This document shows, piece after piece, positions 1 to 42,600 of a stretch of DNA of 64,000 bases; the first letter of the stretch is position 1; each line of letters starts with the position of its first letter. Both the position numbers and the translations under genes were made by a program. Below the pieces are notes generated by a model. That model did not search any database, was not told the origin of the DNA, and saw only the letters and a program-made list of their open reading frames with translations. The DNA is from Peromyscus leucopus. Its lineage: Eukaryota; Chordata; Mammalia; Rodentia; Cricetidae. The stretch covers positions 34,002,642 through 34,066,641 of the forward strand of contig NC_051072.1 of the NCBI RefSeq assembly GCF_004664715.2, in the 5' to 3' direction.

Positions 1-29793
<29,793 letters not shown>

Positions 29794-32117
29794 ACCTCCC
29801 CCACCCCATGGACACCACGGCATGGCGGCTGGTGACATCCCAGCTAGAGTTCACTGTGTGGTGAATGGATTTCTTTTACAGTCCAGTTTTTAAATAATTC
29901 ACTGGGCAAACTAGCCTGATAATTTCAGAGTAACTGCTGGTCAGTTGAGAATGAAGACATTATGGGTCGGGGTTAGGGCTACAAAGATCACACATTATAC
30001 AGAAAGGAAAAGTACTCTTTAAACTGGCTAGTCCAATGTTTACATGCTAACATTTACTGTGTCAGGAAGGTGGGGTGCGTCTACACGTGACAAGCCTTCA
30101 AAAAAATTTTCAGATTTGAGGGTGGGAAAGTGCATGGGGAATGCTCTTTTTAATTTGATTAACAATATCGATAAAAGTGGAAAGCACCTGGTATGTATAT
30201 AATACATAACACATATTATATATGTTATATGTAATCAATATAGCATATATAAGAATGTATTACATATATATAACTGTGACATAAATTATATTGTAGATAC
30301 TATGTATATTATACTGAGTCCTTCCACATACATAATAACTATATTACTATAATGAATATGAATGTTTGTTGAAAAGAGAGAAAACCAGCATAGATTGCTT
30401 TTTCAATGTATGCTGCTCATCCAAGGTTGCTAGAGAGGATACTTTTAGGTGACCATCTTATTTATAAACTAGGTTTTAAAAAAAAAAGTCCTGCTATTGC
30501 AGGATGGTAATCTCAGCTGCTCAGGAAGTTGAGGCAGCAGTCCGAGGTCTCCTTGAGTTGTACAGTGAGCTCAAGGCTACCCTGGACAACTTAAGGAGAC
30601 CCTGTCTAAAAGCAAAAGGTAAAATGATGCTGGGGCTTAGCTTAATCGTAGAGTGCTTGCTTGGCAGGATCTTTAAAAAAAAGCAGATAACATTTGTTGC
30701 TTTCTTTCAGGCCCTGACTGCCTCTTCTGAGTCCTATCTTACTATAAACATGCTTGAATAACCAAGAAAAACATTATATGTACATAATAAGTATATGTAC
30801 ATATAATATTTGCAGATAAATATGCCACCTATTAAAGAAACCCCCACAAACGTTATGCTGGGGCAGGGACAGTTTTTAAAAGTCAAGGTACCAAAATTTA
30901 CTAGTAACCTATACTATAACAAATTTATAGTAGAACTGTCTGCTGGCGCCATCCCTTGCGAAAGGAAAGGAGGAGGGGCATTCCCTTTAGGAATAGCAAG
31001 AGCTCTCTTTCAGTTGGTTAGATAACTGGGAGGAACCTAGAGATGAACAATTTCTTTTGCTAACTGCCTCTCCCCTTCCCTGCTGCCCTTAATGACAGAA
31101 GCCCCCGGTCGCCTGCCTTTTCTCTCTAGTAGTTATCCACTCTATCTCCCACACCGTGAATGCCAACCCGCCCCCACACACTACCCCAAGTGGTGGGGTG
31201 AGAAAGTCCCCTGTCTAGTGCACACACCTGTGTGATCACCGTTATACACTAACTTTAGGGGGCTATTTACATTTGCTGACACACAACTAAGAAAACGACG
31301 CCTGCATGTGTAGCTGTCGCAGTTACAAAAGAGGTGAATGGAACAGCTCAGGGATTTGCAGGCTGGGGGAGCAGCAGAAACCGCTAACGTAGCAGGGGCA
31401 CCCATTGTCCTTGACTGGGGCAGGCAACACTGAAACTCTTACTAGGTAGGGCTGATAGAAAGCCCAGTGGCCCCCATTTTGACAAGCACCCAGTGGTTGC
31501 GAGGTGAACAGACTGCACCCCAGGGAGTTGTACGCCCTTTCCACCCTCTGCACCTTATTTCTGAGCCTATACATTCTCCAGAAGAGAGCTGGAAGAAAGG
31601 GGTTCAGGAACAACAGGGGAGGCCACTCTGTCACACACTGTATGCGCCAATCTTTGGCCCGGTCCTTAATCTCCAGGAACTTCATTGTTCTCATTATGAA
31701 AGGGGAAGTCAGGGTTAGGGCTGCTCAGTAGCAACTCATTCTGAAAAGTCAACTGCAAGGATTTCCTACTATACAACCTCCGAGAACGGGACCTAGAGAG
31801 CTCAGAGGAAAACCAGCTCGCCTGTGTGTGTACGGAAGGCCTGGCCCCTGAGTGGCTGTCCAGAGCTAAGTGGACTATTGATTGACTTACTTTATCCTTG
31901 ATAAAGCCAAACAAACAGAGGGGAAAAAATATTAGCTGTAAATGTCAGGGAGGCACAGCAAAAACAGCTTGGTACTCTCTTAGTTACAAGATCGAGAGTC
32001 CAGTTCTTCTAAGAGCTGTGTGGAATCATTGTGTCATTCGAACCAAAATTTTATTTTAGAGTGGAGAAACCAGTCATTAGGTTGACAGAGAATACTTCAC
32101 ACACCATGTTAATCTAC

Positions 32118-32131
32118 TGCATGCGCGCGCG

Positions 32132-32179
<48 letters not shown>
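32118..32179. repeat. Itga2: (GC)n/(CA)n alternating purine-pyrimidine tract
   Basis: Starts tgcatgcgcgcgcgcacgcg and continues as a pure CA repeat; uninterrupted alternation for 62 bp. Confidence 0.95.
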
Positions 32180-32185
<6 letters not shown>

Positions 32186-33636
32186 TAGTGTGCTTTACTA
32201 GTACCCATAGCACACAGTTCCTTTATTTAACAGCCTCCCTCTCCTTCTGTAGGTAGTAAATAGGGTTATATACACATAGAACTTGTGACCTTTGACTAGC
32301 CTTGGCTTGGGTGATCAGCTTTGATTAGTTTTTAAGGGGTAGGGCTGGGTTACAACCAAGATTTAGACACAGTCTCTAAAGCATTTCTCACACAAGCCCC
32401 AGGGTCTATGACATTAGCAATACTGTAATTTTGGAGCAGGTAGTTTTAGGAGGGGAGGGCCTGTCTTGTTCCTTACTGGGTTTTAAGCAGCATCCGTGGC
32501 CTCTACCTCCTCAAGGACAAATTGCGTCTTCCGCCATGGTCAGGACAATAACAGATGTCCCCAGTTGAGCCCCACACCCAGTCTTTACTAAACGACTCCT
32601 GTATTTTTCAAGAACTTTTAAGCAAAGATGAGTTCTCTCAAGAAATTATTGGGGCAGGTAGGCAGTGTTTGAAAGGAAGTTACATGGTCCATTCAACCCT
32701 GCCTTTGCTTCAAAAGTATGCATAGGACTCAAAAGATGTCAGGTTAAAATTTCCATTTCATAAATGGTACATCATAAAATGTGATCTTAAACACCTGAGT
32801 TGCTTCCTGTGTGGTCATCACACAGCTCTGTAAACAGCAGGAGGGCAAAATAGTGTAATAAAGAAACTGAACACATTTCAAGTTATGTACCACTCATCTT
32901 AGCAGCAAACTATGAACGCCTAGCTGGACAGACATTTTCATAACTGGCAGTGTTACTTTCATAAAACAGTGCAACTTGCCTTTTAACTGTGAAGACGAAA
33001 GACAACTACAGCCAATTTATGGTAGTCACACAAGTGATTATTCTAAATTATAAATAATAATGCTACACTGTATCGATCCTGATACACAGCTGTAACCTAA
33101 CATGTGAAAGCCTCAAGATTCCATTCATCAGAAGGCAGGATACTCAGGAGAGTTTCGTCATCCTTACACACAGAACAAGTCTATACACAGCCTCCTAGAA
33201 CTATGCCCTTCATGTACATTCAGGAAGGTTCGTTCCCATTAACATGACAGAGTAAACATCCAGTTAAAAGATAAACATGGGGGTGAATTGGGGAGTAATA
33301 TATTTACTACTTTGAATTTTAAAGTATAAAGATGTAATCATTGTGTAAATATATAGATTATATTGTTTGTACTTGATTTTGGCAAAGGAAGCCAAATGTA
33401 AATGTATATATTGCACAGCTATATTAGAATTATCTATTTTTAAAAGAGGAGATTGTCTTATTTCCTTCACGCATGATAGGTAATCTGGTTAAGATGTAAC
33501 GTTTGCAGGTTTTAATTAAATGTTTTGTCTTTTTTCTCTCCACCAAAAGTAAATAAGATGAATGTATTTGTTTGTACACCAACTTGGTGAATTTATTTGA
33601 TTTCTTAGGAACAATCAAATTGTAGTAATTGACACA

Positions 33637-33642
33637 AATAAA
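33637..33642 (+). terminator. Itga2: Probable Itga2 polyadenylation signal
   Basis: AATAAA in tgacacaaataaaagcc with T/GT-rich sequence about 30-60 bases downstream. It is the best canonical hexamer at the end of the AT-rich conserved-looking 3' UTR. Confidence 0.7.
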
Positions 33643-34075
33643 AGCCTTTCTGGTATCAAAGCATGAGAACCAGACTGGAAAGTTGTATTTACTTGTAAAT
33701 TGTTCTTTTCATACCCTGTCGTTAAACGTCATTAAAACTGTTTTGAAGGTGAGCTACTTGACTTGGGTTTTTATTGCAAAGTTACACATGTCAACATGTC
33801 TTAGGGACCCCTTTTGCTTCCGAACACACTCAAGATGTGTTCTGAAGACCCGGGCTGTCAGTAACATAAGTTTCTGGTCTGGTAGAAACTCAAAGCAGCT
33901 GATGTGCTACCATGTGCAAAGGATAGCTAAAACATTTGAATATTAAGGAAGAGGTGACTTAAATGTCCAAAACAATTACCCACACTGAAATGAACACACT
34001 GAAGCACTGAAGCTACACAGACTTGAGTTTGCAGAGTGCCATTGCGATATGCATGGCAGTCCACTGCAAGGTGTG

Positions 34076-34213
34076 GGCAGAATGTGACTGCGTTGCCGCC
34101 ATCTGTAACTACGTTAAAACATCTCCCACTCAGGTATGAGGTAAAGGCCAGGCAGAATGTGACTGTGTTGCCATCTGTATCAACGTTAAACATCTCCCAC
34201 TTAGGTATCAGGC
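34076..34213. repeat. Imperfect 75-bp tandem duplication
   Basis: Two adjacent copies starting ggcagaatgtgactg at 34076 and 34151, both containing acgttaaa(a)catctcccact.aggtat; the second copy is a few bases shorter. Confidence 0.85.
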
Positions 34214-34386
34214 ATTCCTACCTGTGAATTCTCATCCCAAATGTACAGCTTTCTATAGAAAAACGAGTCCACGTGCTTAAAATACAATGCTGGGGGGAAG
34301 AACTTTTTGTTGTTATTGTTTTGTTTTTAGTTTTCTGTTTTATTTTTCTTTACAGAAAGACCTATATTATTTTATTTAAAAAAATT

Positions 34387-34600
34387 TCGCCGGGCAGTGA
34401 TAGCGCACACCTTTAATCCCAGCACTCGGGAGGCAGAGGCAGATGGAGCTCTGTGAGTTCGAGGCCAGCCTGGTCTACAAAGTGAGTTCTAGGAAAGGCA
34501 CAAAACTACACAGAGAAACCCTGTCTCAAAAAACCAAAATAAATAAAAAATAAATAAATAAATAAAAATAAATAAATAAATAAATAAATAAAAATAAATT
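34387..34600 (+). repeat. B1 SINE with (AAAT)n tail
   Basis: Near-consensus start gccgggcagtgatagcgcac, B1 core and an expanded AAAT/AAAAT tail. Confidence 0.92.
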
Positions 34601-34715
34601 TAGACAACATATTCCAACCACACTCTTCTTTCCCCTCACTTAATTCTTCCCAGACCCTCCCACCTAACTTTTTTTCCCTCTTCTCTCTCTCTCTTGCCCC
34701 TCAAAAAAACAAAAC

Positions 34716-34751
<36 letters not shown>

Positions 34752-36644
34752 CCCACGCAAAATAAAACAAAAAAAAATAGCACAAAAAAGCATGAATCCA
34801 TTTTGTGTTGGCCAACTACTCCTGGGCCCAGGGTCTGCCCTGGAGTGTGGCTGATATGACAAGTGACACTCGATTAGTTTTCCATTTCCCAGCAGGTACC
34901 AATGGCAAATGATTGATCAGAGTGGCACTTTATGCCACTTCCCCTTCTCAGCGCTGACATCTGAAACCTGCACTAAAGCTATCATCTTGTCCCATACAGG
35001 TAACTGTATACTAATTTTTTTATTGACTCACTTTTAAAAGGTAATTGATTCCTTTTCCTGTTCCATATTAGTATTAAAAACTACAAACACAATTTCTCTA
35101 GAAGTCTGTCCCTTCCCCTATGGTAACCTTTCATTTTTAAGTAAGATACTAATTAAAGATCAAACATTAGTCACACTTTAAGGAGCTCTCTGGCCTGACA
35201 GAATGGCTACACTAAACTCAACTCTAGTCAGTATAAAATGTGATTTAAGGCCGTCACAATTATAGGCCTGGATCTACTGCCCTCTGCTGGATGGTTCAGC
35301 TAATTACAACACACAGTGACTAGACTAGCTCCACTTGCCTACCAGTCCCTCTAACCAGATGCCTTTTCACATCTGTGTGTAGCACAACTTACATGTCAGG
35401 TGTGTTTAATTTGAGACCCAGTATGTGAAACCAACAGCACCAGTACTCACTCAACAAATACTTGAGTGAACACTACAAGCTCATGTACTTTGGTGACACA
35501 GAGTTGTGTAGCTAAACTACTGAATGTAGTACTTCAGGCAGCATCAATACCATAACAAAACACAAGCACAGGAAACAGACTACTTTAAGCAGAGTAGTCT
35601 ATGGAGGCTCTCTGTGCAAATAACATCCAGAGACTGGAACAAAGTAAAGCAGCAGCATCCATAAATCTCAGAAGGAAGAATAATCTAGAAGCAGGAATAG
35701 CTTGTCCACACCAGCCACAGCAAAGCAGCAAGCCTGAAGCAGGATGGGAGGTGGGGAGGAAGGCAACTTTGTTGGATTGCAGAGGTGAGAACTCAGGGCT
35801 TTGGGATCCGAGCACTGGTGAGAAGGCTCATTACTAGAAAAATGGATGAGTTAGGCTGGAAATGACAGAGAGGGAACATGACTGGTAGGTGATGGCTATA
35901 GTTCACAAGGCCTGGACCAGGAAGGGAAGTAAAGAAACAGGATTCAAGACTCACCCAGGAATCCTATTAGTCAAGACGTTCGTACTCAGAAAGTCAAAAC
36001 CAAGATCCAAACAACTGCTTTTTAACCACTGTCTTGAAACGTTCTGAAGACATACTGTGATTCTACAGATCATATCCAAAAGATAAAAATCTAGAGGCTA
36101 CATCAATGGCTGAGCATCTATTACTTCCATGTGATGATAAGACCCTTTCCATTCTCTACCCATTCAAAGGCAGTTGAAACACAAACGTACCATGATTATC
36201 GATTGTGCTTTGTAAGGGAACTCACCTCATGCCATTACAGTCCAAAGCAAACAATCTACTAATGGCTGCTGCTTGTTTTTAAGACTACTCTTCCACTTCA
36301 ACAGCCAGCTGGCAATGGCTACATATTGGGGTGATGTCAACCTTTGATCACTCAACAACCAATTAACTCTGCCACTCCTAGGTGGGGACTAACGAAGCTC
36401 CCAGTGTCCTGAACTACAAACTTTCAAGGATGCTCCATTCTGGTTCTTCCAGCACATCCCAAATCTAATCCTCCATTTTCATGCTGGAGACTTAGTAGCA
36501 CAGTATCCAGGTCCCACACAGCATCAAGCCTAGTTACTGAAGGCATGATTCTTTAAAGCCATTTTTAATGACTTCTCTACGCTCTTTAAAAACATAATTA
36601 CCTTCAATGAAAGCCTTGTAAAGAGTATTTGAATAGAAAAATCA

Positions 36645-36803
36645 TTTTGTTGTTGTTTCTGTTTGGTTGGTTTTGGTTTTTGAGACAGGATTTCTCTGTG
36701 TAGCCCTGGTGTCCTAGAACTTACTAGGTAGACCAGGCTAGCCTCAAACTCACAGAGACCCTCTCTAGTGTTGAGATTAAGGCATACACCACCACTCTTA
36801 GTT
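36645..36803 (-). repeat. B1 SINE, antisense, degenerate
   Basis: T-rich tail then tgagacaggatttctctgtg and gaccaggctagcctcaaact. Confidence 0.85.
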
Positions 36804-37028
36804 CTAGTAGAAATATCTTAAAACTTGAAAGTATCTCACATTAACATTAAATGCAATGCATTAACACCAGGAGTGCAAAATCCTAAGAATATACACAGCA
36901 GCCCAGTGACCTAATGTGTTTTCAGGGTTAGGGTAACTGACTCCAACACCCAGCTCTTGATCCCCCACAGATGAATATATGAGCTAACTAGGTAAAATGT
37001 GTCTTTCTTGGATATAATAAATAGTATT

Positions 37029-37441
37029 TGTAGTTGGGAGTTTTTCCTGTCCTGCCTGGCCTGTGGTTAAGACAAATCTCTCTCACCAGCTGGTCCTGCA
37101 GCCGCTCAGATGCAAATAAACACACACAGGCTAATATTATTTAAAACTGCTCGGACATTAGCTCAGGCCTACCGCTGACTAGCTCTTACACTTAAACTCA
37201 GCCCATTTCTGTTAATCTATGTGTTGCCACATGTTCCGTGGCTTTACCTGTGTGCCTGTTACATGCTGCTTCCTGGACGGTGGGCTGGAGTCTCCTGACT
37301 CAGCCTTCCTCTTCCCAGAATTCTCTTCTCTGCTTGTCCCGCCTACACTATACTTCCTGTCTGGCTACTGGCCAATCAGCATTTTATTTTTCAATCAATC
37401 GGAGCAACACATTCACAGCATACAGAAAGACATCCCCAGCA
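37029..37441 (-). mobile_element. Solo LTR near the Mocs2 3' end (copy C)
   Basis: Minus-strand LTR starting TGCTGGGG and ending CCAACTACA, same family as 23099. Near-identical flanks agtatt (37023-37028) and aggatt (37442-37447) look like a 6-bp target duplication with one change. Its own AATAAA lies about 60 bases in, on the strand of Mocs2. Confidence 0.82.
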
Positions 37442-37489
37442 AGGATTACTAAGTTACTTGCCAAAAAAGAAAAAAAGAAAAACCTCTTC

Positions 37490-38553
37490 ACTCTGTGTTT
37501 AAAAGTAGTCTTTATTCTCATTATGAATATTGCTAATTCTATGATGAGAACAATTATCCAGTTAAACTGGTATTTTTAATTCTTTATGAGCTCAGAATGC
37601 ACCTTAAGTTCCCCACTGAACCTATATGAAGTGACAGATGTGTTATTCATCTGGGTTGATGATCACATTATAACACAAACATATCAATATCATATTATAG
37701 AACTTAAATAGATTTTACTTGTCAAACATATGTCAATAAAGCCAAAGAATTTTTCAGAACAAATTGCATGGGACTTTTGCACTCAAACTCATGATATATT
37801 GACCAATCAAAAACTGGATGCTTGGTATAAAAAATATGCAGAAAATTTAATTTGTTTAGTGATAACTTCACACAGGGTAATGTTACATTAACATTATGAA
37901 AACCATTCAAACCACTTTAATAAATAATTTTATAATCTCTCTAAACAGCTGTGGGCCAACTTTTAAACATCAGATGCCATTTTAACACAAACCACTTTGG
38001 AACAATTTTATAATAATTTGTACAGTCATAAGGATACTGATAACTCATGAAATATAAAAGGCCTTATTGTATAATTATAGAGTCTGAAGTCATAGCGGTC
38101 TCTGTAATATAAAATTCCTTAGGTATTATCACTGACTATAAACAAATGGGATCTACTTTTAAGCTGTTTAAATCATGATTTATTTAGTTTCATTTTTAAG
38201 TTACGTAAAATATATATCAAAATTGATGATGACTTTCTAATCCTGCCAAATTTTTCTAACACGTGCCTGATAACGATGCTGTGAACACACTGTGAGACAG
38301 GGGTTCTTCCTGGGACAGCTGACCATAAAAGGAAGGCCACAAATCATCATGAGCTGGCTACAATCAGGAGTTAATCACAGCAGGATGGTCAAGCAGACAC
38401 CTTATCTCTTATTTAAATTAAGCCATTTCTTCCCATCTTCAGTTCCTAGGCAGCCTCTCATCCCACATACTCATGCATTCTGCTTTTCTCCACTTGTGTG
38501 ACCTAAGAGATGGTTTACCACGTTCAAGACTTGGTGCACCAAAAATGAAGGGA
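37490..38553 (-). other. Mocs2: Mocs2 3' UTR (probable extent)
   Basis: AT-rich, repeat-free sequence between the MOCS2B stop and the candidate poly(A) signal at 37511. Confidence 0.55.
37511..37516 (-). terminator. Mocs2: Candidate Mocs2 polyadenylation signal
   Basis: Minus-strand AATAAA (plus-strand tttatt), about 1.04 kb past the MOCS2B stop and followed by a U-rich stretch. Another minus-strand AATAAA lies at 38179-38184. Choice between them is an inference. Confidence 0.5.
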
Positions 38554-38622
38554 CTAATCACCAGCGGCCCAGAAGCATTCTTTGTTTCTTTTCCAAGATG
38601 ATGCTGACTCTTCATAGATTTC
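38554..38622 (-). other. Mocs2: Mocs2 last coding exon
   Basis: MOCS2B C-terminus [20 protein letters not shown] then GD and TAG. Acceptor ttcag. The C-terminal end differs from what I recall of human (…WASNS). Confidence 0.93.
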
Positions 38623-39606
38623 CTGAAAAACAGAACCACCCACCACAGGTATTCAAACTGAGAGAACTGAACACACTTGAACAAGTCAGGCAAGTGAACA
38701 GCACACCTGCTTCTACCACCCACCCCCTTTAACCATCGAAGCGACACTTCCCTGAGGCACTAAGAGCACAAACATGGATGACAGGCCAGAAGTCGTCACA
38801 AGACAAGATGCAACAACAGAAAAGAATAAACAACTTCATCTGGGCCACCCGCCCCCCCTCCTTTCATCTCTACTTTTATTTACCAAGAGTTATTAAGTTA
38901 TGTACAAGAACATGGGAAGTCTTTAGCTTTAAACCTCTTTTCTTTCCAAACTCACCTACTTGGACATTTCTAAAATGAGGTGTGAACTGGATTTCCACCA
39001 GCTGTGAAGTTCCATGAGCAGCTGGGAAGTGTTTGAACAGACCTGCACTGCAGTCCACTGCCACCTCTGTGTAGGACCCTCTACCTGCCGCATCCCCCTT
39101 GCCCGTGTCTCAGATGCCCTTCAAGTGTGAGTCAGGCAAATAATCAGACTGTTGATGTAACCAACCATCTTATTAAATAAGAAACACAGAAACAATGTAA
39201 AAGAGAAAGCGAAGGTCAGAGCTCAGAGCTAAAATCTCACCCTTCCTGCTGTCCAGCTTCGCGAAAGAACCTACTTCTGTCGGTTCGTTTATAGTATGTT
39301 GTTCTGCTTCATGTGTAAACCCAAACACAGACTGCCTCGTCACTATCTGAATGTACAGCTAGGTCTTAAAGCATATGTCTCCAATGCTGCTTATCCCACA
39401 CACAGCCAGATATCTAATATTCTAGGCATGTGAGAGACAACCTCAGATTCAATATTGACCAACTTAAATTCAATCCTATAGTTTTCACCTCTAAGACCCA
39501 TCTCTTCTCCTTCCTCTCTCTGTCTCTCTCTCTCTGTCTCTCCCTCTCTCTGTCTCTCTCTTTGTCTGTGTCTCTGTGTCTCTCTGTCTGTCTCTGTCTC
39601 TCTCTG

Positions 39607-39642
<36 letters not shown>

Positions 39643-42600
39643 TCTTTTGTTGTTTGTTTTTCGATAAAGGGTTTCTCTGTGTAGCTTTGGTGCCTGCCCT
39701 GAATCTCACTCTGTAGCCCAGGCTGGCCTCACAAAGATCTGCCTGGCTCTGCCTCCCGAGTGCTGGGATTAAAGGCGTGAGCCACCAACCACCCGGCTCC
39801 TTTCTCTCATCTTCCCTTCCCCTAACCTCTTCTTATCCTCCCCCCTCCCTCCCTCCTCCCTCCCTCCCTCCCTCCCTCCCTCTCACTTTCTCTCCCTCTC
39901 CCTCCCTCTCTCTTTCTCTCTCATCTCTACTAAGTTGCTGAACTGCTTTTTCTGGCTTCTCTCCGTTTCCTCCCAACAGCGGTTTTAAATCCTTGGACTG
40001 AAAGGTCTGCCCCGCATGTCTGGGGTGGGTCACTAATGTCTTGTCTGCTCCACTCCATCGCCTCTGAGCACTGCCCTTTTCTACACTTTTCCACTCCCTT
40101 ACAGACCACAGAGAGCAAATTCGAAGTTCAACTAGTCCTTGAAGCATAAACTAGGGGTACGTGCCCGCTCTTGCCTCTCGCTCTCAGCTGCAGGGCTAGC
40201 CTCCACCTGCTGTCTTGACTGTCTGTCCTCTCCTCTCCAATAAAGACAGCCACCTTCGCCATATGGCTTGAAGCTCATTTGGAGTGCTCTCAACTCCCCG
40301 CCCTTGTGCGGGCTTGCCTCCATTCTCTCAGAATCATGCGTTCTTTACACACACACCCTATCCTGTAATCCCAAAGTAGTTCCCAACTCTTTAGCCCACG
40401 GAGAGGATCAGATTTTACCTGGCACCTGGATCAGTGTCCCACCTGATCATCTTTCCCACTGACCGAGGCCAACTGCTCCTTTGAGGATCGTCCTGGCCCT
40501 GTGTGGCTCTTCTGATCCTTTGTGCTGGCATTAGTTTCTCGGCTTTGGGAACAGCCAGACTGCTGAGGGCAACCCGGGAATTCTTGACTCAGATGCATAA
40601 GTAAACATTCCCAAGTGCAGAACTGTCTGTTCAATGCTCCTACCTTCTCGGAGGTAGGAGCAGGGTCGGGGGAGGTGTCCCTTCAGAATGCTCCATTTAA
40701 CCAGAGAATTACTCATTCTTGTTTAGCTTGACTTATTGGCAGAAAACAGAATGGTCTATCGATGTTTTTATTATATATAATTATACACACACACACACAA
40801 ACACACATATATATGGGGATGTGGTCTTTGTAGCCTAGGACAGAATAAAGCTTGAGATTCCACCACACTGATGGAAATGTAGATATACAACACCATGCCT
40901 TGTTCCTATTTGTTTTCTAATCCACCCATTGACATTTTCTCAGACACACTCTCCACCCTGAGAAAAGAACCACTAGATAAAAACTCTTTTGCTTTAGGGG
41001 ATTTCTCCTTCAGCCAAAGACTAAGCAGCCAACATTATTCTCACTTTCCAAAGAAAGAGCACTAGTGGAATAGAGACCTAACTGAAGGGAGATTACCTAA
41101 TGAACTGCAGGAAGCGTGCGGACTAGAAATCCTAACTGCCAGCCTTTCTACACCATGCAATCCTTGGGGCATAGATTCTTTTATGCTTGAACTTGGAAAA
41201 CAGCCACACCATAAATGCACTATGTCAGATAAGGAACACAAGAGCTTATAGGTATGCAAGGCACAGGAAACCAAATTATGAAAGTACTCTTAATCACATC
41301 CTTTATCTATGCATAAAATCAGGTCCCCGCGGCAAAGTGAGGTGTTTCCTTCACTCACCTTTTTCCATATGGGCACCTTGGCTTTTAAAGAATCGATGGC
41401 ATAGCTCACAGCTTCGAGGGACGCGGCTCTGTGAGCCGAGGACACAGCAATAATTGTGCTGGCTTCTGTCACTGGAACCAAACTTTAACGAGATGATGAA
41501 AACAAATTACCATTATTTCCTAATTCACACATTAAATACACCACCAAGAGGGTGGGAAAATCTGTATATATGTTAGAATTATAATGTCATTCTATTGCAT
41601 TTAAATGTCTAGGTTAACTAGAAAATGATAATTCATGCCAGTTATATTCAGCGCAAATGAGCGTCTATCCATAAACCTTCTTTGGTGGGGACTAAGAAGA
41701 AAAGGTCCTCTCCCTAATCCAGTGGTTTTGCTACTGTTATGAATTGCAATGTAAATCTCTATTTTCCAATGGTCTTAGGTGACCCCTGTGAAAGGGTCAT
41801 TTAGACTCACAAAGGGGCCGGACCCACTGGTTGAGAACCACTGCTCTAATTCCAGCCATCTAACTCAAACAAGGTATAGTGTGAGGTGGTATATAAAAAC
41901 TACAGTGACCACATACACTTAACATACAATTAAAAATGACAAAATATCAATTAATCTTGAGCAACAGGATCAGCAACACCCAGTACCATTACCAGTTAGT
42001 AATGAAATTATAGCTAATAACAAAATAATGACAGATGTCTTAATTGCTGGCTTCTTTGAAAATCCTGGAATGCCATTCTTTCTGGTGGTATGAAAAATGA
42101 ACTGTTTTTAACGGCTTCAGATCTGTAGCCAACTTTTAACATGCACTAAGCCCAGAGGCCAGAACAACTGTCTAAAGGCATCGGGGATTTAAGCAGACAT
42201 TCCCACAGGCACTCGGGCCAGGACCTGAAGGTCTTGGTGATTAAATTTCATTAGAGCAAATGAGGGAAGGAGCCATCCAAAGCTACAATCCAGCAAGCAG
42301 CCAAGGCAGATGCTGGGAGCCCTCTCCACACTCCTCGGGCTAAAGTACAAGCTTTTCTTTCTTGGCAGACGGAGTCGGAGTCAGTATCAATATACAGACA
42401 GACAGCAACCAAATTCAACGTTCAAAAGATAAAGAAATCCTACCCAAGTCGATGGAACACCGCTATGTGTCGGACTGGCCATTTCTGCCTAATGTCACTA
42501 CAAATTTTTCTGATTTCATTTTCTGCCATCGGTATATATGCTTCATATTCTAAACTAGTGACTTTTTTGCCTTCAAAGTTATTTCTTGTAGTCCCTAAAA

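Larger units (their letters stand above)
29794..33665 (+). other. Itga2: Itga2 3' UTR (about 3.9 kb)
   Basis: From the TAA to shortly past the AATAAA at 33637. A long 3' UTR fits human ITGA2, which has roughly 4 kb. It includes a TA-rich block at 30190-30350, a degenerate B1/ID-like SINE at about 30490-30670, and a 62-bp alternating purine-pyrimidine tract at 32118-32179. The end point is inferred, not observed. Confidence 0.75.
33666..37490. other. Intergenic region between convergent Itga2 and Mocs2
   Basis: Contains a 75-bp tandem duplication at 34076-34213, a B1 with (AAAT)n tail at 34387-34600, an (AAAC)n-rich stretch at 34705-34790, an antisense degenerate B1 at 36645-36803 and a solo LTR at 37029-37441. 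No gene seen. Confidence 0.65.
38623..41358 (-). other. Mocs2: Mocs2 intron: LTR fragment, B1, TC/CCT-rich tracts
   Basis: Holds an antisense LTR-like fragment at about 39160-39410, a (TCTG)/(TC)n tract at 39513-39650, an antisense B1 at 39645-39797, a (CCCT)n/(TC)n tract at 39838-39920 and a short CA repeat near 40785. No gene seen. Confidence 0.65.

Noticed and set aside
36920..36940. Interstitial telomere-like gggttaggg
   Set aside because: A single partial unit, expected by chance.
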